From NCBI RefSeq assembly GCF_019649055.1, contig NW_026570266.1:620001-684000 (forward strand): 64,000 bases of DNA, given 5' to 3'. The notes beneath the pieces are model-generated. The model saw nothing but the letters and a program-made list of their open reading frames with translations, was not told where the DNA came from and did not search any database. Position 1 is the stretch's first letter. Every line of letters begins with the position of its first letter. The DNA comes from Paramacrobiotus metropolitanus. Taxonomy: Eukaryota; Tardigrada; Eutardigrada; Parachela; Macrobiotidae. Of this stretch, positions 15,700 through 27,785 are shown one piece after another. A program made the translations under genes and the position numbers.

Positions 15700-17480
15700 A
15701 TGATCCAATTCTTCTCCACCGTCCGTTCCCGCGCTGCCGCTTTTCCGTAGCGGTTGTGCCGCCCGCTTTTTTGTATGCTACTGTGCCGGCTGACTGCCGT
15801 AGCAACAGTAGTGGTGCTCTACTCCAGTTTGGAGGAGTCTGATCTGTCTTTTCCCGTGCGCCCCTTTTAGCGCTTCGCCGCTTGTGGCCCACGGCTTAGG
15901 ATTCGCTGAATCCTTGCCGAGTATCAGCGACACCAGTGTAGGTCTTCGCTGAAGACTCTACACCGAGGAACGCTGACGACTGAACTCTTGGACTCTTGCT
16001 CAGCTGAGGAAACAGCACAGGTCTTCGCTGAAGACGCTGTACCGAAAACCAGAGCTGGAAATCCCCGTCAGATGAGGCAGTTCACCGCTTGTGGTGTGCG
16101 CTTTGCTTTTCAAAGGACCTGTGCCTTACTGGTCAGATATCACATCAAATAACAGGCCAACTTTGCCTGGCAAAAATCAGATCAAATCAGAGAACCGCTG
16201 TCGGCTCTGCTACCATCTAATGGTAGATCCAGGATGGATCCACAGACGGAGACAGAAACGGAATCTATCCCGTGGAGTGAGCGACACGATCTGGGTCGCG
16301 AGCTATGCGGAAACACAAAACGTCGCACCGTAATCGCTGACTTTTAATAATGTTGAAAGTCTGGAGAACAGAAATCAACAAGTGATCGGCGCAGCTCGAT
16401 CGTAAAACGTGGAGCCTATTCAACAGTGTGTAACACTGTGCAGCACGTGCTATGCCGCGCCCACTAACAGAACACAAGCCAATCAGAAGCGAGACACAAC
16501 ACAGACCGTAATCCAAAGGCGTAGCGCCTAGCGCCACGGGCGTGAACGCTAGTGAAGCCTCGTCTCACACTGTAATAGGCAAAAGTCGCAAAACAAATTC
16601 CTTAACGTAACTTCCGTATTGGAATTAGGAAGACCGTCGCCACGCTCCGGTCAATTAAAAATTCGCACAAAATTATTTATACAGGTACGTGAAGTAGTAA
16701 ACTATTACTGTAATTTTTGTCTCGATTTGCCACTTCTAATAATTATTTATTTTTCGCAATTTGCGCGAGGCCTGCTGGTGATAGCATCATAAATTATGGT
16801 TTACATGAGAACCCGTGGTGCTTTGCAGGTACGAATGACAATGGGCATCCATCGCTAAAATTGTTTTGTTGTGTAATATCGGTACGATGCTCGTGCAGAT
16901 GCATAAAAACCAATAAGACGAGATAGATCCACAATTTTGGATAGAACCACATTTGGCTTGGCACGGATTAGCCTGAAGGATCAGAATTGTTGAGCATGGA
17001 CATTTCACGTAATCTTTCACGTAATCTTTAACGTAATCTTTAAGAGACAGCTTATTTCTAACTAACGCATCCGCTCACATCTGGGGTCAACCACCAGTTA
17101 ACACCGCTGTGCGTCCATGAAGCGAAAGTGACCTACTTTGGAAATGAGCGAGAAAAGGTAGGATCTGGCGGTGGCATACTTGTTGACTTAGTTAACTGAT
17201 TAACCTGCTGTACCACTGGGTAAGTAATTGGGTTTCATATAGAAAGCACTCTAATTCCCGGGGGTGTCTTGAGTGCTCCGAGCACACTGTTCGTTACAGA
17301 TCTTATTTCAACACTCGGTAAATGTACAAATGTGATGGAGGATTGCAAATTGAAATAACAGTATCGTAATACTACGGTATAGCACATTGGGCATTGTGAT
17401 AATTCACTCTTTAATTATATATTTACTTTATACCATGGACACTACCAGTGCCATCCAGGGAGAATTATATTATCCAGTGT
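15700..17480. other. Non-coding stretch upstream of the retroelement
   Basis: No convincing exon is seen. Part of the 5' LTR may extend into 15.7 to 16.5 kb. The right part (from about 16730) is the first copy of a diverged duplication described separately. Confidence 0.5.
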
Positions 17481-18660
17481 CACACTGGAAAATACGATTT
17501 TTTCCCTGGCTGGTGTTAAGTGCGTGGATTACGCCGGTTTATAACCAGGAGACGCCCGCCGGTCTGCATGGATATGTGAGCCAATGGAAGCCCGTTTTGC
17601 AAGCGAGCCAGTGACAAGAAAGGCGGCCTGGGGTTGTATCAGACTGTTGTAACAGCGGACCAACTTTCTTGTTACGTTACTGACAGGTGCTAAGCGGCGC
17701 TTGCAAGTTAGACCACAGACGGATCCGGACGCTGTCTTCTCCCTGCTGGGCATTGCACACGCTGCCTCGTACACCGAGCAATGCGTATGGAATTTTGCGT
17801 AGGCAAATTGGTGCCCTGCCCATGCTGCACAAGTTTTCACCGTTCCGTTGTTATGACGCCGAAAAGCGCTGGCATGAGAAGCATGTGGCGCTATGGTCGT
17901 AGAACGCTGGTGGGCGTTGGCTGAATCATACTGAATGCACCACCGAGCTACGCGATCACTGTCCCAGATTTCACTCTTAATTGAGATTATCTCAAAAAAT
18001 CATTTATGTGTACTCGTAAATTACGTTGGAATTTTTAAACATACTTAAGCAGACAGTAAGCCATAAAATAATAAAAAAACTGCAAACTACGTACACAGTT
18101 CACAACTGACAACAGTTTCTGTAACATTTTGTATTGTTTCTTAATTTTTTCCGCTGTTCATGTATTCCGCGCATTTGCGCGAATCTACCAGCGACTGCGA
18201 TATCATACCTGGCATTTGGCAAACATTATCGTAGCGGGTTCACATTAAGAAACCGTAGTGCGATGCCAATGGGTATGTATTGTCAAGACTGCCTTTATGT
18301 GTAATAAGACGAGATTTAGCCAAAATTTACTTAACCACTCGGCTTGGCAGAAATCACTCAACGGAAATCAGAAACTGTTGAGTATGTATGGAGGGTTCAC
18401 CTATTTTTGACTAGCGCCTCCGCTCAGATTTGACATCAATCACCCCGCTCAAATTTGACATCACTTTGCGTCCATACAGCGAAATTAACTGCTGTGCGGA
18501 TGAGCAAGAAAAGGTAAGATGCTGTGGCCTATTTCTTGACACCATTAACTTATTAATCGGCTGAAACACTGGGCTAAGTAAATGAGTTTCATACAGAAAG
18601 CACTTTAATTCCTGTAGCGTGCTTAGTGCTCCCAGCAGAATGTACTCGTACATTACCATA
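16730..18660. repeat. Diverged tandem duplication upstream of the membrane-protein gene
   Basis: Blocks in 16730 to 17300 recur in the same order in 18150 to 18660: a gcgcgag/gcgcgaat motif, an aataagacgagat motif, a ggcttggca motif, the tgcgtccat motif, gagcaagaaaaggta-like sequence, and ttcata-agaaagcact. Copy 2 leads into exon 1 of the intact gene at 19871 and is interrupted by the hAT element. Copy 1 leads into a decayed exon-1 relic at about 17492. Confidence 0.6.
17492..17590 (+). pseudogene. Relic of exon 1 of the membrane-protein gene
   Basis: The translation contains a hydrophobic leader followed by TPVYNQ, matching the signal-peptide exon of the gene at 19871 (leader followed by TPVYIQG). 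The position of the start ATG reads ACG here and no further exons were found, so this is a dead partial copy in the upstream unit of the duplication. Confidence 0.45.
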
Positions 18661-18877
18661 TTTCTTGCTTCGACAGTCGAAAAATAAAGCTGTTCAGGAC
18701 AGAGTAGTTGCTATTTTTCTTATTCATGCCTGCATGTTGCTCGTGTTTCTGTTAGCTTTGTAGTACTTAAATAGCAGCATATTGTGAATTTTGCAGCATA
18801 TTGTGCATATTTCCGTGGCAATTCTTACTTTGTAATTTTTGACCGTTGTCCACTGCTGCTAAACGGGCTCTGCTCTG

Positions 18878-19746
18878 TAGAGCCCTGCAACGGACTGGTA
18901 AATCCGAACCGCTCCGAATCCACTCCGATTTTCGGAGCGGATTGGACGGAGTTGTTTTAAAAAAATTCGGATCGGAGTGGTTTCGGAGTTTAGGCTTGCC
19001 TGAATGGATCGGATTCGGATGTAATTATGACTCCGAATTATCCGAAATAAAATTATATTTTCAACTGATTTTTATAGAATTTCCATAATTTTTAGGACAA
19101 AAAGCACCGCCAGCTTCGCGCTCCGCGCGAGGCTTCTGTGTGATTCGGTAAAGCACTAAACGTAGCTACTTCTATTACTTACGTTAACTTCAGTTACTTA
19201 CTCTGTGCCCTTTGTTAGAAGCGAAGCTTGTTCAATAAAAAAAAAATCCGAATTACAACTTTTATGAGTTCTTTTGTTGAGAACTAAAAGAGATGCCACT
19301 AACACGTGAAAGCACCAGTCAGAAACTGTGGTTTTTGCGATGGCAAAAAGATCAAAATTTTCGGAATTCGCAACTCGAAAAACGCTCAGGTATGAGCAAT
19401 CTATGGCTAAGACGACGCAAAATTTAAACGGAGATTGTATAAAAATCAAATCAAACGTTCCGAAGATTTTAAAAATTGAAAATTTCGATGATAACTTGGC
19501 GTGCGCTATCTTTAATTGTTGCAGCGGATAGTATAGGTATTATGGATTTTTCTGGAATGAAATAAAAAATAAATATCACAAAAATTTTCGGAGCGGATCG
19601 GACTGGATTCGGATTTGTAAAAAACATTTACGGATCGGAGTGGTCGGAGTATGATTTTGAAAATTCGGAGTCGGACTGGGTTCGGAGAAAAATTTATTAG
19701 TTCGGGTCGGACTGGACGAAGTTTTCGACTCCGTTGCAGGGCACTA
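18878..19746. mobile_element. Non-autonomous hAT-type transposon
   Basis: The termini are TAGAGCCCTGCAACGGA at the left and the inverse complement of TAGTGCCCTGCAACGGA at the right. They start with the hAT-type YAGNG and are flanked by a perfect 8-bp target duplication CTGCTCTG (18870 to 18877 and 19747 to 19754). Subterminal regions carry many TCGGA/TCCGA repeats. The 869-bp interior has no transposase. Confidence 0.9.
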
Positions 19747-19870
19747 CTGCTCTGTCGCACGACAATAAATTAACCCGCATTTATTAGTAGTTCTACAGTA
19801 TAACGGGAATATTTCAATAATGCTGTCTTTATTTATGAAGTCGCCCTTCTTACCGCGGACAGTGGATGGT

Positions 19871-21819
19871 ATGATATTTTTCTGGCTGGTCGTGCAGATA
19901 TGTGTAGGGCCAACGCCGGTGTATATCCAAGGCGCCGGTCAACATATTTATCATAGCCAGTGAGGCCCTGTCTGCCAGCGAGTAAAAGACAAGAAAGTAG
20001 ATCCGCTGTTATATCAGGTAAATTTGGCAAATTTGGCAACCATAACATTTGCGCGGATTTTTTTGTACCGTAAATGGCTGTTTAGCGCGGCACCAAGTAG
20101 TTTATGCTTACACAATATAGTACCAGTAACGCATTTACAACAATTGGTTTCATTGTGGGGAAAAGGCTCATTTATAATACATGTGCATTTGTTGTTCCAT
20201 TGAAAATTTTGTCATGTCAGCCGAGATTCACCCTGATTATCGTAGGCGTGTGCCAACATAGTCCACAGCCGGTGCGGAGGAATCAAGCAAGCGCCAACTG
20301 GAAAGTGAGTCAGCCTTTTCACGAATGATGAATTGCATAATAGTTTATGTACCTGTCGTAGTGTAATTTATTGTCTGATCGAAAACAAAAGTGCCCAAGA
20401 AATTACGATGGACTGCGAGCAGCATCTGCAAGAACTGCAAGAATCTTGGTCGCGGGACATCGGTTTGGAGGATGAACTATCATTCGACTGTAATGATTTC
20501 AATAAAAGGGCGTGCGGCTTAAAAGATGATCTGCTGACGCTACCGGATGGAAATCGGTGGCAGGTGTCGGCTGCCGTTCCCCTGGTAAAGTGTCTATTTC
20601 GGCGCGCAGTTATCCACGGCTCGGATCAAACTAAAGTATCACCAGACAATACAGAATTCGAGGTGATGCGTATATAACTGCCGGTCGTGCGGTGTTGTGG
20701 AGTGGTACACTGCTAATATTGTTTTGTGTGTGCAGTGCGACTGCAACATCCGTGAAAAGATGCATTGGCGGGTTATCACCCGTGATTTGTCCCCAGAGAC
20801 TGACAGAATCTGCGCTTACGAAATAGCCCTCTTATGCAGGAACATGTTAACTCGCCCTGGCCAGGTACCGTGTGGAACAACATTAAAATATATATAAATT
20901 TTTTTTCATCAATATTATTGTTCAACTTGCAACCATGTGATTTTATGGTGATAGCATTAATATTGTCATTAGTAGCCAAAACAGCTTTAATCAGCTTCTC
21001 TTAATTTAGGCATGTTACTGGGAAAATTGCTTACAGTATTCCCAACTGTTCTGTGTTGAATATTGTAGAAAAACGAATATTGTATAGTATTGTAGAAAAA
21101 CTGTATTGTATTGTATTGTAGAAAATTGTAGATTGTATTGTATTGTATTGTATTGTATTGTATTGTATTGTATTGTATTGTATTGTATTGTATTGTATTG
21201 TATTGTATTGTGTGTTGTCGTTGTATTGTAGAAAAACGAATGGATCTTAGATGAAAACCGAGAAACTTACCGTAGTGCAACGACTGCGGCAAGTGCCCAG
21301 GAATCATCGTCCTCGGACGTTGGGCAGATAACTATTGGAATCGTTGTTGGAGGCTTTGTCCTGGCCGCAATCGGTAAGAAAATTTTGTAATGTAATGTAA
21401 TGCAACCAATACAGCAAAGCAGCGTGTTCGACGGTCACAGTCAATGCGTGATCAATGCGTGACACAGATTCTCTTCGGTCGATAATGTGCAAGTAATAAA
21501 TATCATGGGTGAATCGACCGATCGATCATAACCGAATTATTTGTTTTCGCATGGAAACTGTAAATTACCTCGATCCATAAAATATATATAAATTACGTAG
21601 CTCTTATACTGTGCATTAGTAAAAATTTTTTGTTTTACAGGTTTCGCATGCGCCGTCTTTTATTACCGCAGGCTCAAAAAAATGCACCCTGATCGAACTA
21701 AAGAATGGGAGGAGAAAACGCTGAAGGCCGGCTTTGCATGTTTAGGTTTGTTTGTTTTTGTGGTGGGAATTGCTTGTGAGATTGTATTGATAAAGAAAAT
21801 TGCAAAACGTACATCGTAG
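19871..21819 (+). CDS. Small signal-peptide membrane protein, five exons, unknown family
   Basis: Model: 19871-19959, 20392-20662, 20736-20864, 21232-21373, 21641-21819. All introns are GT..AG, the phases (2,0,0,1) fit, and the total of 810 bases gives 269 residues and a TAG stop. Exon 1 encodes a signal peptide (MIFFWLVVQICV). Exons 2 and 3 encode a Cys-containing ectodomain (DCEQHLQELQESW; CDCNIREKMHW; RICAYEIALLCRN). Exon 4 encodes a Ser-rich stalk and the first membrane helix (ITIGIVVGGFVLAAIG). Exon 5 encodes a short charged loop (MHPDRTKEWEEK), a second hydrophobic helix (ACLGLFVFVVGIAC) and a Lys-rich end. I do not recognise the family. The exon 2 acceptor (caaaag) is the weakest site. 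Intron 3 holds a pentanucleotide microsatellite next to its acceptor. Confidence 0.7.
21132..21211 (+). repeat. (TATTG)n microsatellite in intron 3
   Basis: About 16 uninterrupted TATTG units lie about 20 bases upstream of the exon 4 acceptor. Degenerate copies of the acceptor junction (ttgtag then aaaaacgaat-like) occur near 21060 and 21090. Confidence 0.95.
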
Positions 21820-24800
21820 CTACTTAATTACCACTCAACAAATGAGAAAGTTCTGCGCTTGTGAGGAAGTTTAACCGCGCGGAAGAAGTGAGACACGTGG
21901 AAGGCTTTACCTTGCTTCCGTGATTTAAGAACTATCTGTTCAAGGTTTTTTTTGAGCAAATTCTATAATACACCTAATTTTTACAATGAATGCGAAATTT
22001 TACTTCGGAATAAATGTTGTACAGTCCAAACTGTATGGTTGCATTAAATATGTGCAGTATCACAATATTGTGCCATACACCTGGCTTCGATGCTGAGAAA
22101 CTCGTACAGAATTTCATAGTTTTGATTTTTCCACAGAACTTCGTTCACGGTAACCTCACGCTCACAGAACACAGCTGTTTTCGTGTGTAGCAGTCAGATA
22201 CTACAACAGTTGGCACTGTCCTATCCCATGGACGGATTGTTACGTATAAGTTAATCATACGGGATCAGGAGGCAGTTACTTATTTATCTATCCACCAACA
22301 TAATATTACTCGACTTGGCAGTACAGTACAGTACATGCTTCGAACTTATTGTTAGTCGGAAGCAGCAAACGCCCTTTAATTTGAGTTCATCAAAGAGCTA
22401 GGGAAAAGACTTAAACATCAAACGGGAGAAGGACGTTCGCATGAATTTCTGCGGCAGCGGTTGTCGATAGAAATCCAAAGGGGGAATGCAGCGTCAGTGC
22501 TGGCACGATGGAAGGGCAGGATAAACTGCATGAACTTTTGCTGTTGTAGTTTTGTGTTTTTTCTCTAACAGTTCTGTATGAGTTTGATTTGACCAATAAA
22601 AATCCCACAACATTTGAGTTTAAGCATCAGATGACAGACAGCAAATACGAACAAGTAGCACCATGTCCATCCCTGCCAAACATGACAGGAAATATTAGAA
22701 TGAACTGCTTGTCCGCTGTCTAAGTTATCTGTTAATTTAATGATTTTGCAATAAGGTCCGCTAGGTTGCCTTGGCTAATTTATTTTCGAATTTTTTTATG
22801 CTGGAAGGCTGCAAGGGAAGACCTACCCGAACTCAGAATTCTTGATTCTGGTACATTTGGTCACTTGTTGTAAGCCGCGGCCACACCGTATCTGAAAGCC
22901 GAATTTTTTGAATGATCCTTAACATCTCTACTGTGAAATATGGATAACCTTTGACTAACTTGGAGATTGTGCGCAGTAATGCTATAGGTACTGCTGTGAG
23001 CGATGCTCCCCTTTACAGATATTACGAATAAAGGTACCATCTCTGAATGCATTACGCGCAGTTGTAGAAAAAAAGTCTCACACCATGTTACGTGACAGGG
23101 ATTGCAGGCAACGAGTTAAGGGAAGTGTGCCGGTGCCAAATTCGTGCACATGTACGATAACCACTTTCGCACACTCCGAAATTCCGTAGCACTTTTGTGC
23201 ATCATTATATGTTACATCTCACTTTTGTACCGCAACAAGAACCAGTTTTGAGGAAAAATCTGCAGTTCGAGAGAAAACGTGAAGAAAAGCTAAAACCAAA
23301 AACCTAGGGAAATTGAGACAGTCGTGGGGGTGGTTAATTTTACAAAACGCCGCTGTTTCTTTTCCCTCTACGTCTGGGTGAATGTTTTATGCCTATGTTG
23401 TGACACTACCGACGAGCATCCCTTTTATAACCTTTTATACACTTTTTACCAGATTTTTTTTAATGAGACCTTTACTGTTCGCTGTTAATACGACTGCTCG
23501 TTACCGAGCCAACCATACAACTAAACTCTAAACAAAACAACAACACTGGACATAGCTACCCCGTTGTTACGGCGCATTATCCGTAGAACATCCAGCTTCA
23601 CGAGATACTCGTACAACCTTTGTACGTGTACGATGTACGTACATAGACAGGGTACTACACAAATGCTGGAATGCTTCAGTATTTGCAACGAGGTTTTTAT
23701 GAAATTCGAACAGGGTTCACACCCGTCGTATTTAAAGGCGAACTCGCGGGCGACGCCGAGCTGCGGCGCGAGCGGAGCTCGTGGATCGGACAGAATGATC
23801 GGACACTGTATCGGACAAAATAAATAATGAAGTTAAATGGGGCATGCGCATAGCGGCGTGCGCATAACGAGGTCTAGAAACGATTTAACAAAACAACATT
23901 TTCAACGGTACCAATCACAGAAGCCGCGTTACCATGTCGAATATTCTGCTTCAAACACTCAAGACAACTACACTTGGCTGTTTGTACCGAATTCCCGTTC
24001 CGATCTCGTTACCATTCCTTTTCGCCGGTGTACCCAAGCTACCGATTGTTTCGAAATCGACACTGTAGCAAACTCGCCGTCCTGACAGGAAGGGCACCGC
24101 GACATTTCGCCGCGGACATCTAGTCGCAGGACTTTTGGTCGCGGACATTTCACCGCAAGGCTATCTCGCCGCGCGACGTTTCGTCGCAGGAGAATTCGTC
24201 GCTAGGAATTTACGCCGCGAAACTTTCCGTCGCATAGCCGTCCCGACGCAAGGAAATTTCGCCGTAAAAATATCTCGACGAAGCGACAATTCGCCTATCA
24301 GATAAAATAATTATTAAGCTAATTAAAAAGTCAGCGCACTTAACGCTACGAGCACTCGTCGAGCAGAGTGAAGCACGTAGCTGAGTTCACAGTCTACCGA
24401 TCGTTTATTCTGATCATTTTTTATTAACATTTTTCCGTTCAGTGCGCTGCAGGCATAACCTTTATAGCCCTGAAAAATTGCCGTTTTTTGTATTTGCCGT
24501 TTCATAAAACATCCTTCGGGTTTTTTCCATATCAGTCGTCAAGCAAACTCCGCTTAATTGATTAAAATCTGGTCCACTCGTATCAGAATTTTTGGAACCA
24601 TACTTATTTAGTATCAAGAAAATCAGACCAGGAAATACAACTTTCGGTCCGCACCCGGACAATTGGGAGTGTGACATTTCACCGCTGACACCGCACTCAA
24701 CTCGACGCGCGACTTTTCGCCGCGAAGACATTTCGCCGCCGGACTTTCGGACGCTGGGACGCTTCGGTTTGGGACATTGTGCTTTGAGACATTTTACCTT

Positions 24801-25430
24801 TGCGACATTTCGACGCAGGACGTCTAGTCGCGAACAATTCGTCTTGGAAATTTTCGAACGATGCGATTAAATGACGCAGAATATTTCACCGAGCTTAATT
24901 CTCACTAGTTTTTCAGTTTTTAAAAAAATTCAGTTTTTATTACTTACTACACTACTTTGTATTGGAATATTAATTGCTCCACGCATCAGTATTTTATTAG
25001 AAAGTCTTTCAAGGTCACCTTGAACTCATGTCTGTACCGGTATCGGCATCCGAACGATGGTCTCAGGGAAGAATTTTTTGGAAAATAAATGCATGTGGGT
25101 CCCTTTTGGAACATGCTGAGTTTATTGGTGAAATCAGTTTTTTGATTTGCTTAGCGGTTTTTTCTAGCCACGTTCCACGGGGCGGCCGATCATAATATAG
25201 ATCTATTTCCCTTGATAGACAGACTACGTCTGCCATATGTTATCCAAGAAAAAGCTTCGGCTTCGCCTCCGCGTTTCTTGGGATCCGCGGCCGGTTTGAA
25301 TGGAGAGTTTGGTTCATTCGTACAGTAAATGTGTTAACAGCCTTAGCAGTTATTGCAAAACGTCTTCAGGAAAAACTCTAGATTGGTTGCTGATGTCTCT
25401 TACCAAAAAATTATAAATTGAACCAGTTGA
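21820..25430. other. Intergenic stretch, no supported gene
   Basis: Only short unsupported reading frames are present. It contains the GACATTTCGCCGC-type periodic repeats described separately. Confidence 0.6.
24095..24880 (+). repeat. Two clusters of degenerate 13-15-bp GACATTTCGCCGC repeats
   Basis: In 24095 to 24300 and 24660 to 24880 the phrase GACATTTCGCCGC (variants with CGTCGC, CACCGC, CTAGTCGC) recurs every 13 to 16 bases in the same orientation. The ~350 bases between the clusters are ordinary sequence. It is probably part of a mobile element, but ends and target duplication were not found. Confidence 0.75.
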
Positions 25431-25908
25431 CTGGACAGTGGTGGAAGTTCGGTCACTCTTTCATCTTGTAGAGAATCTTCTCACTGGATAGTGATGGTAG
25501 CTCAGTAACTCATTCGTCTAGTGATTTTTCTTGCTGGTCAGTGGTCGTAGCGCTGTTTCTCGCTCACCTAGAGATTCTGCTCATTGGACACTGGTGATCG
25601 CTGGGGCACTCAATCATCTAGTGCTTTTTCGTAATGGACAGTAACTATAGCTCGGTCACTCACTGTTCTAGAGATTTTGCTCATTAGACAGTGGTGGTAG
25701 CTCTAGCACTCACTCATCCAGAGGTCACTCGTCACTCTCAAAGTGTATTAATTTGTTTATTCGGCAGTGGTAGCTTATTTACCCATTCGCATAGAGATTT
25801 TGCTCACTAGGCAGTCGCAGTGGTGGTAGCTTGGTCACTCATTAACGTAAAGATTTTGCTTACCGGACAGTGGTGGTAGCTTGGTCTCTCTGTCACTTAC
25901 AGTGGCTA
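25431..25908 (+). repeat. Degenerate ~50-bp minisatellite, about nine units
   Basis: Each unit has the form CTGGACAGTGGTGGTAGCT, then CGGTCACTCA, then TCTAGAGATTTTGCTCA, with about 20 percent divergence. One unit is extended by about 25 bases near 25735. No coding potential. Confidence 0.85.
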
Positions 25909-27785
25909 TAAGCTTATGGTAAGTGTTTAGACGAGCAGTTCTAACTTCTAGGAAAATCCAAGAGCTCGATAAACTTACAGTATTTGTAACGGTCCGTGCG
26001 TATATTTCGTAATACGTACAGATACGGTATGCAGTTAGAACCTCTCAATTTTCTACAAAATTAAATTCGCCGACAACAATAGCCGAGAAACTAACTTGAG
26101 AGTTGAGATTACTTATTAGATTTTGCGTTGGTGACAGACCGGTGTTATTCGAAAATAAGGCAATTTATTCCGTTCAATTAGCGTATTTAATAATTCAAGT
26201 TAGTATTGTATCCAGGCAAAATTTTTATAAGTTTCAAGGTCGCCTTGAAACAGGGTTGGATCGTTTGCGGCATCGTGCCGGCACGATTCTGATCGAACGT
26301 TGTCGAAAAAAAATATCATGTGAGCCACTTTCGGACTATACTCGATCTAATGGCGTTGTCCGTTTTTTTCTGAAGTTCTGTGGTTAGCGAGATCTGAAAA
26401 CCATGGGGCGCCGCGCGTAGTATAGATCTTGTACTTCATAGGCTTGCCGGTTTCAACCGTGCAGCGCCTACGTAAAATTGGTTCATTATAATAAGATAAT
26501 TCAAGGGAGGAAAATTATTATTTTTTGGGAAACTTTTTAACCATAGATTAAGAAGGGCGGTAGCCTGCCAGACTGACAGAAATGGGCATCGTGCCCTTCG
26601 GCAGGTAACACGCCGAAATTTATAAAGGCTTATGGAGGGTAGTACTGCCCACGGTGAGGGGCGACTACTTAAACGAAAGGTATCAAAAAGCGCTTCATTT
26701 TTTCGACAGCGCGGTGGTCATCGAGACGATTAGTGGTCAGTAATAATGAAATCGTTAAAAAAACACATTTCTGTATCATATCTAAGTACATGTTGGAAGA
26801 GATACATACATACATTACATTGTCAACCTTTGTAAAAAAAGAACGACATACTCGTAAAATGAGCCTCAGTTAAATACAGTATAACATATGCATCTTCAAC
26901 AGTATCTGCCGTGTTTTTCGTTATATCTATACTCGTATACCGTATGGACGGATGACAGCGCCTTGGAGCAAAAATCGTCGCTCCGCACCGTTGCATCTGT
27001 GGTGACTGGGTGGACGCCCGAGGCTAACAAGGAAAGCCGAGGCAGGAAGGCCAGACACAGCAGCCTGAATGTTGTCTGTAAACGAGCATTCGCATCAGCC
27101 GGGAGTCGAAACAGAGTTTGAACCACCGGGATTACCTCGAAAGAATGGCAAACGCCCTGACGGCGTCACGTTGGCTCCGTGGGAAAGATTAATACTCCGA
27201 TTTTGATTAATACCAGAAGCTGTCAGTCTTAAACTGTACTTGCAGTTCCGCATCCGTTTTAACGAGCGTGTAGCCCAGATATGTGACTGTAATGTGCTGG
27301 AAGCCCATGTATAAGATTTATCGAATTACTTGTACTCCAGTACAGACAATAAGAAATCAAGCACAGGGGTTTTTTCTGAACTACAAAACCGTGTGAGTGT
27401 ATGTACTGTACAGATACCGCTGTACCGCACACTCAACACCGATTACAGATACTAAGAATGCAATTTTTATTGGACCTTTTCTAAACTTTACAGTGTACTG
27501 CAACGAAACACAAATTTGGCCGCGGATCGAACCAGCTCCATTAAAAAACCCATATTAGATAAGAAAAGGTCACTGGATGGTACCGTAAAAATCACCAGAG
27601 TCTAACCAGGCGCATGCTTCACACATTTTGCGAAAAATGCCTGACTATTTCAGAAAAAAACAAGTAAAGCTTCCACAAAAATCCCTGACTATTCCAGAGG
27701 AAAACAAAAAACTGCCAGAAATACAGCTGCATACAAGATGTATATACACACAGCTGGCAAGCCGCTAGCTGAACTGTAGCCCAGT
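25909..27785. other. Intergenic stretch, no supported gene
   Basis: I see no exon with splice signals or recognisable protein. The left limit of the segmental duplication is near 27515. Confidence 0.6.

Noticed and set aside
20104-20328. Alternative first exon of the membrane-protein gene with donor at 20304
   Set aside because: Its phase does not fit the next exon, whereas the signal-peptide exon at 19871 fits exactly.
26570-26720. Possible small nuclear RNA gene
   Set aside because: A gcccttcggc hairpin and an aatttataa stretch are present, but the order and core motifs do not match U1, U2, U4, U5 or U6.
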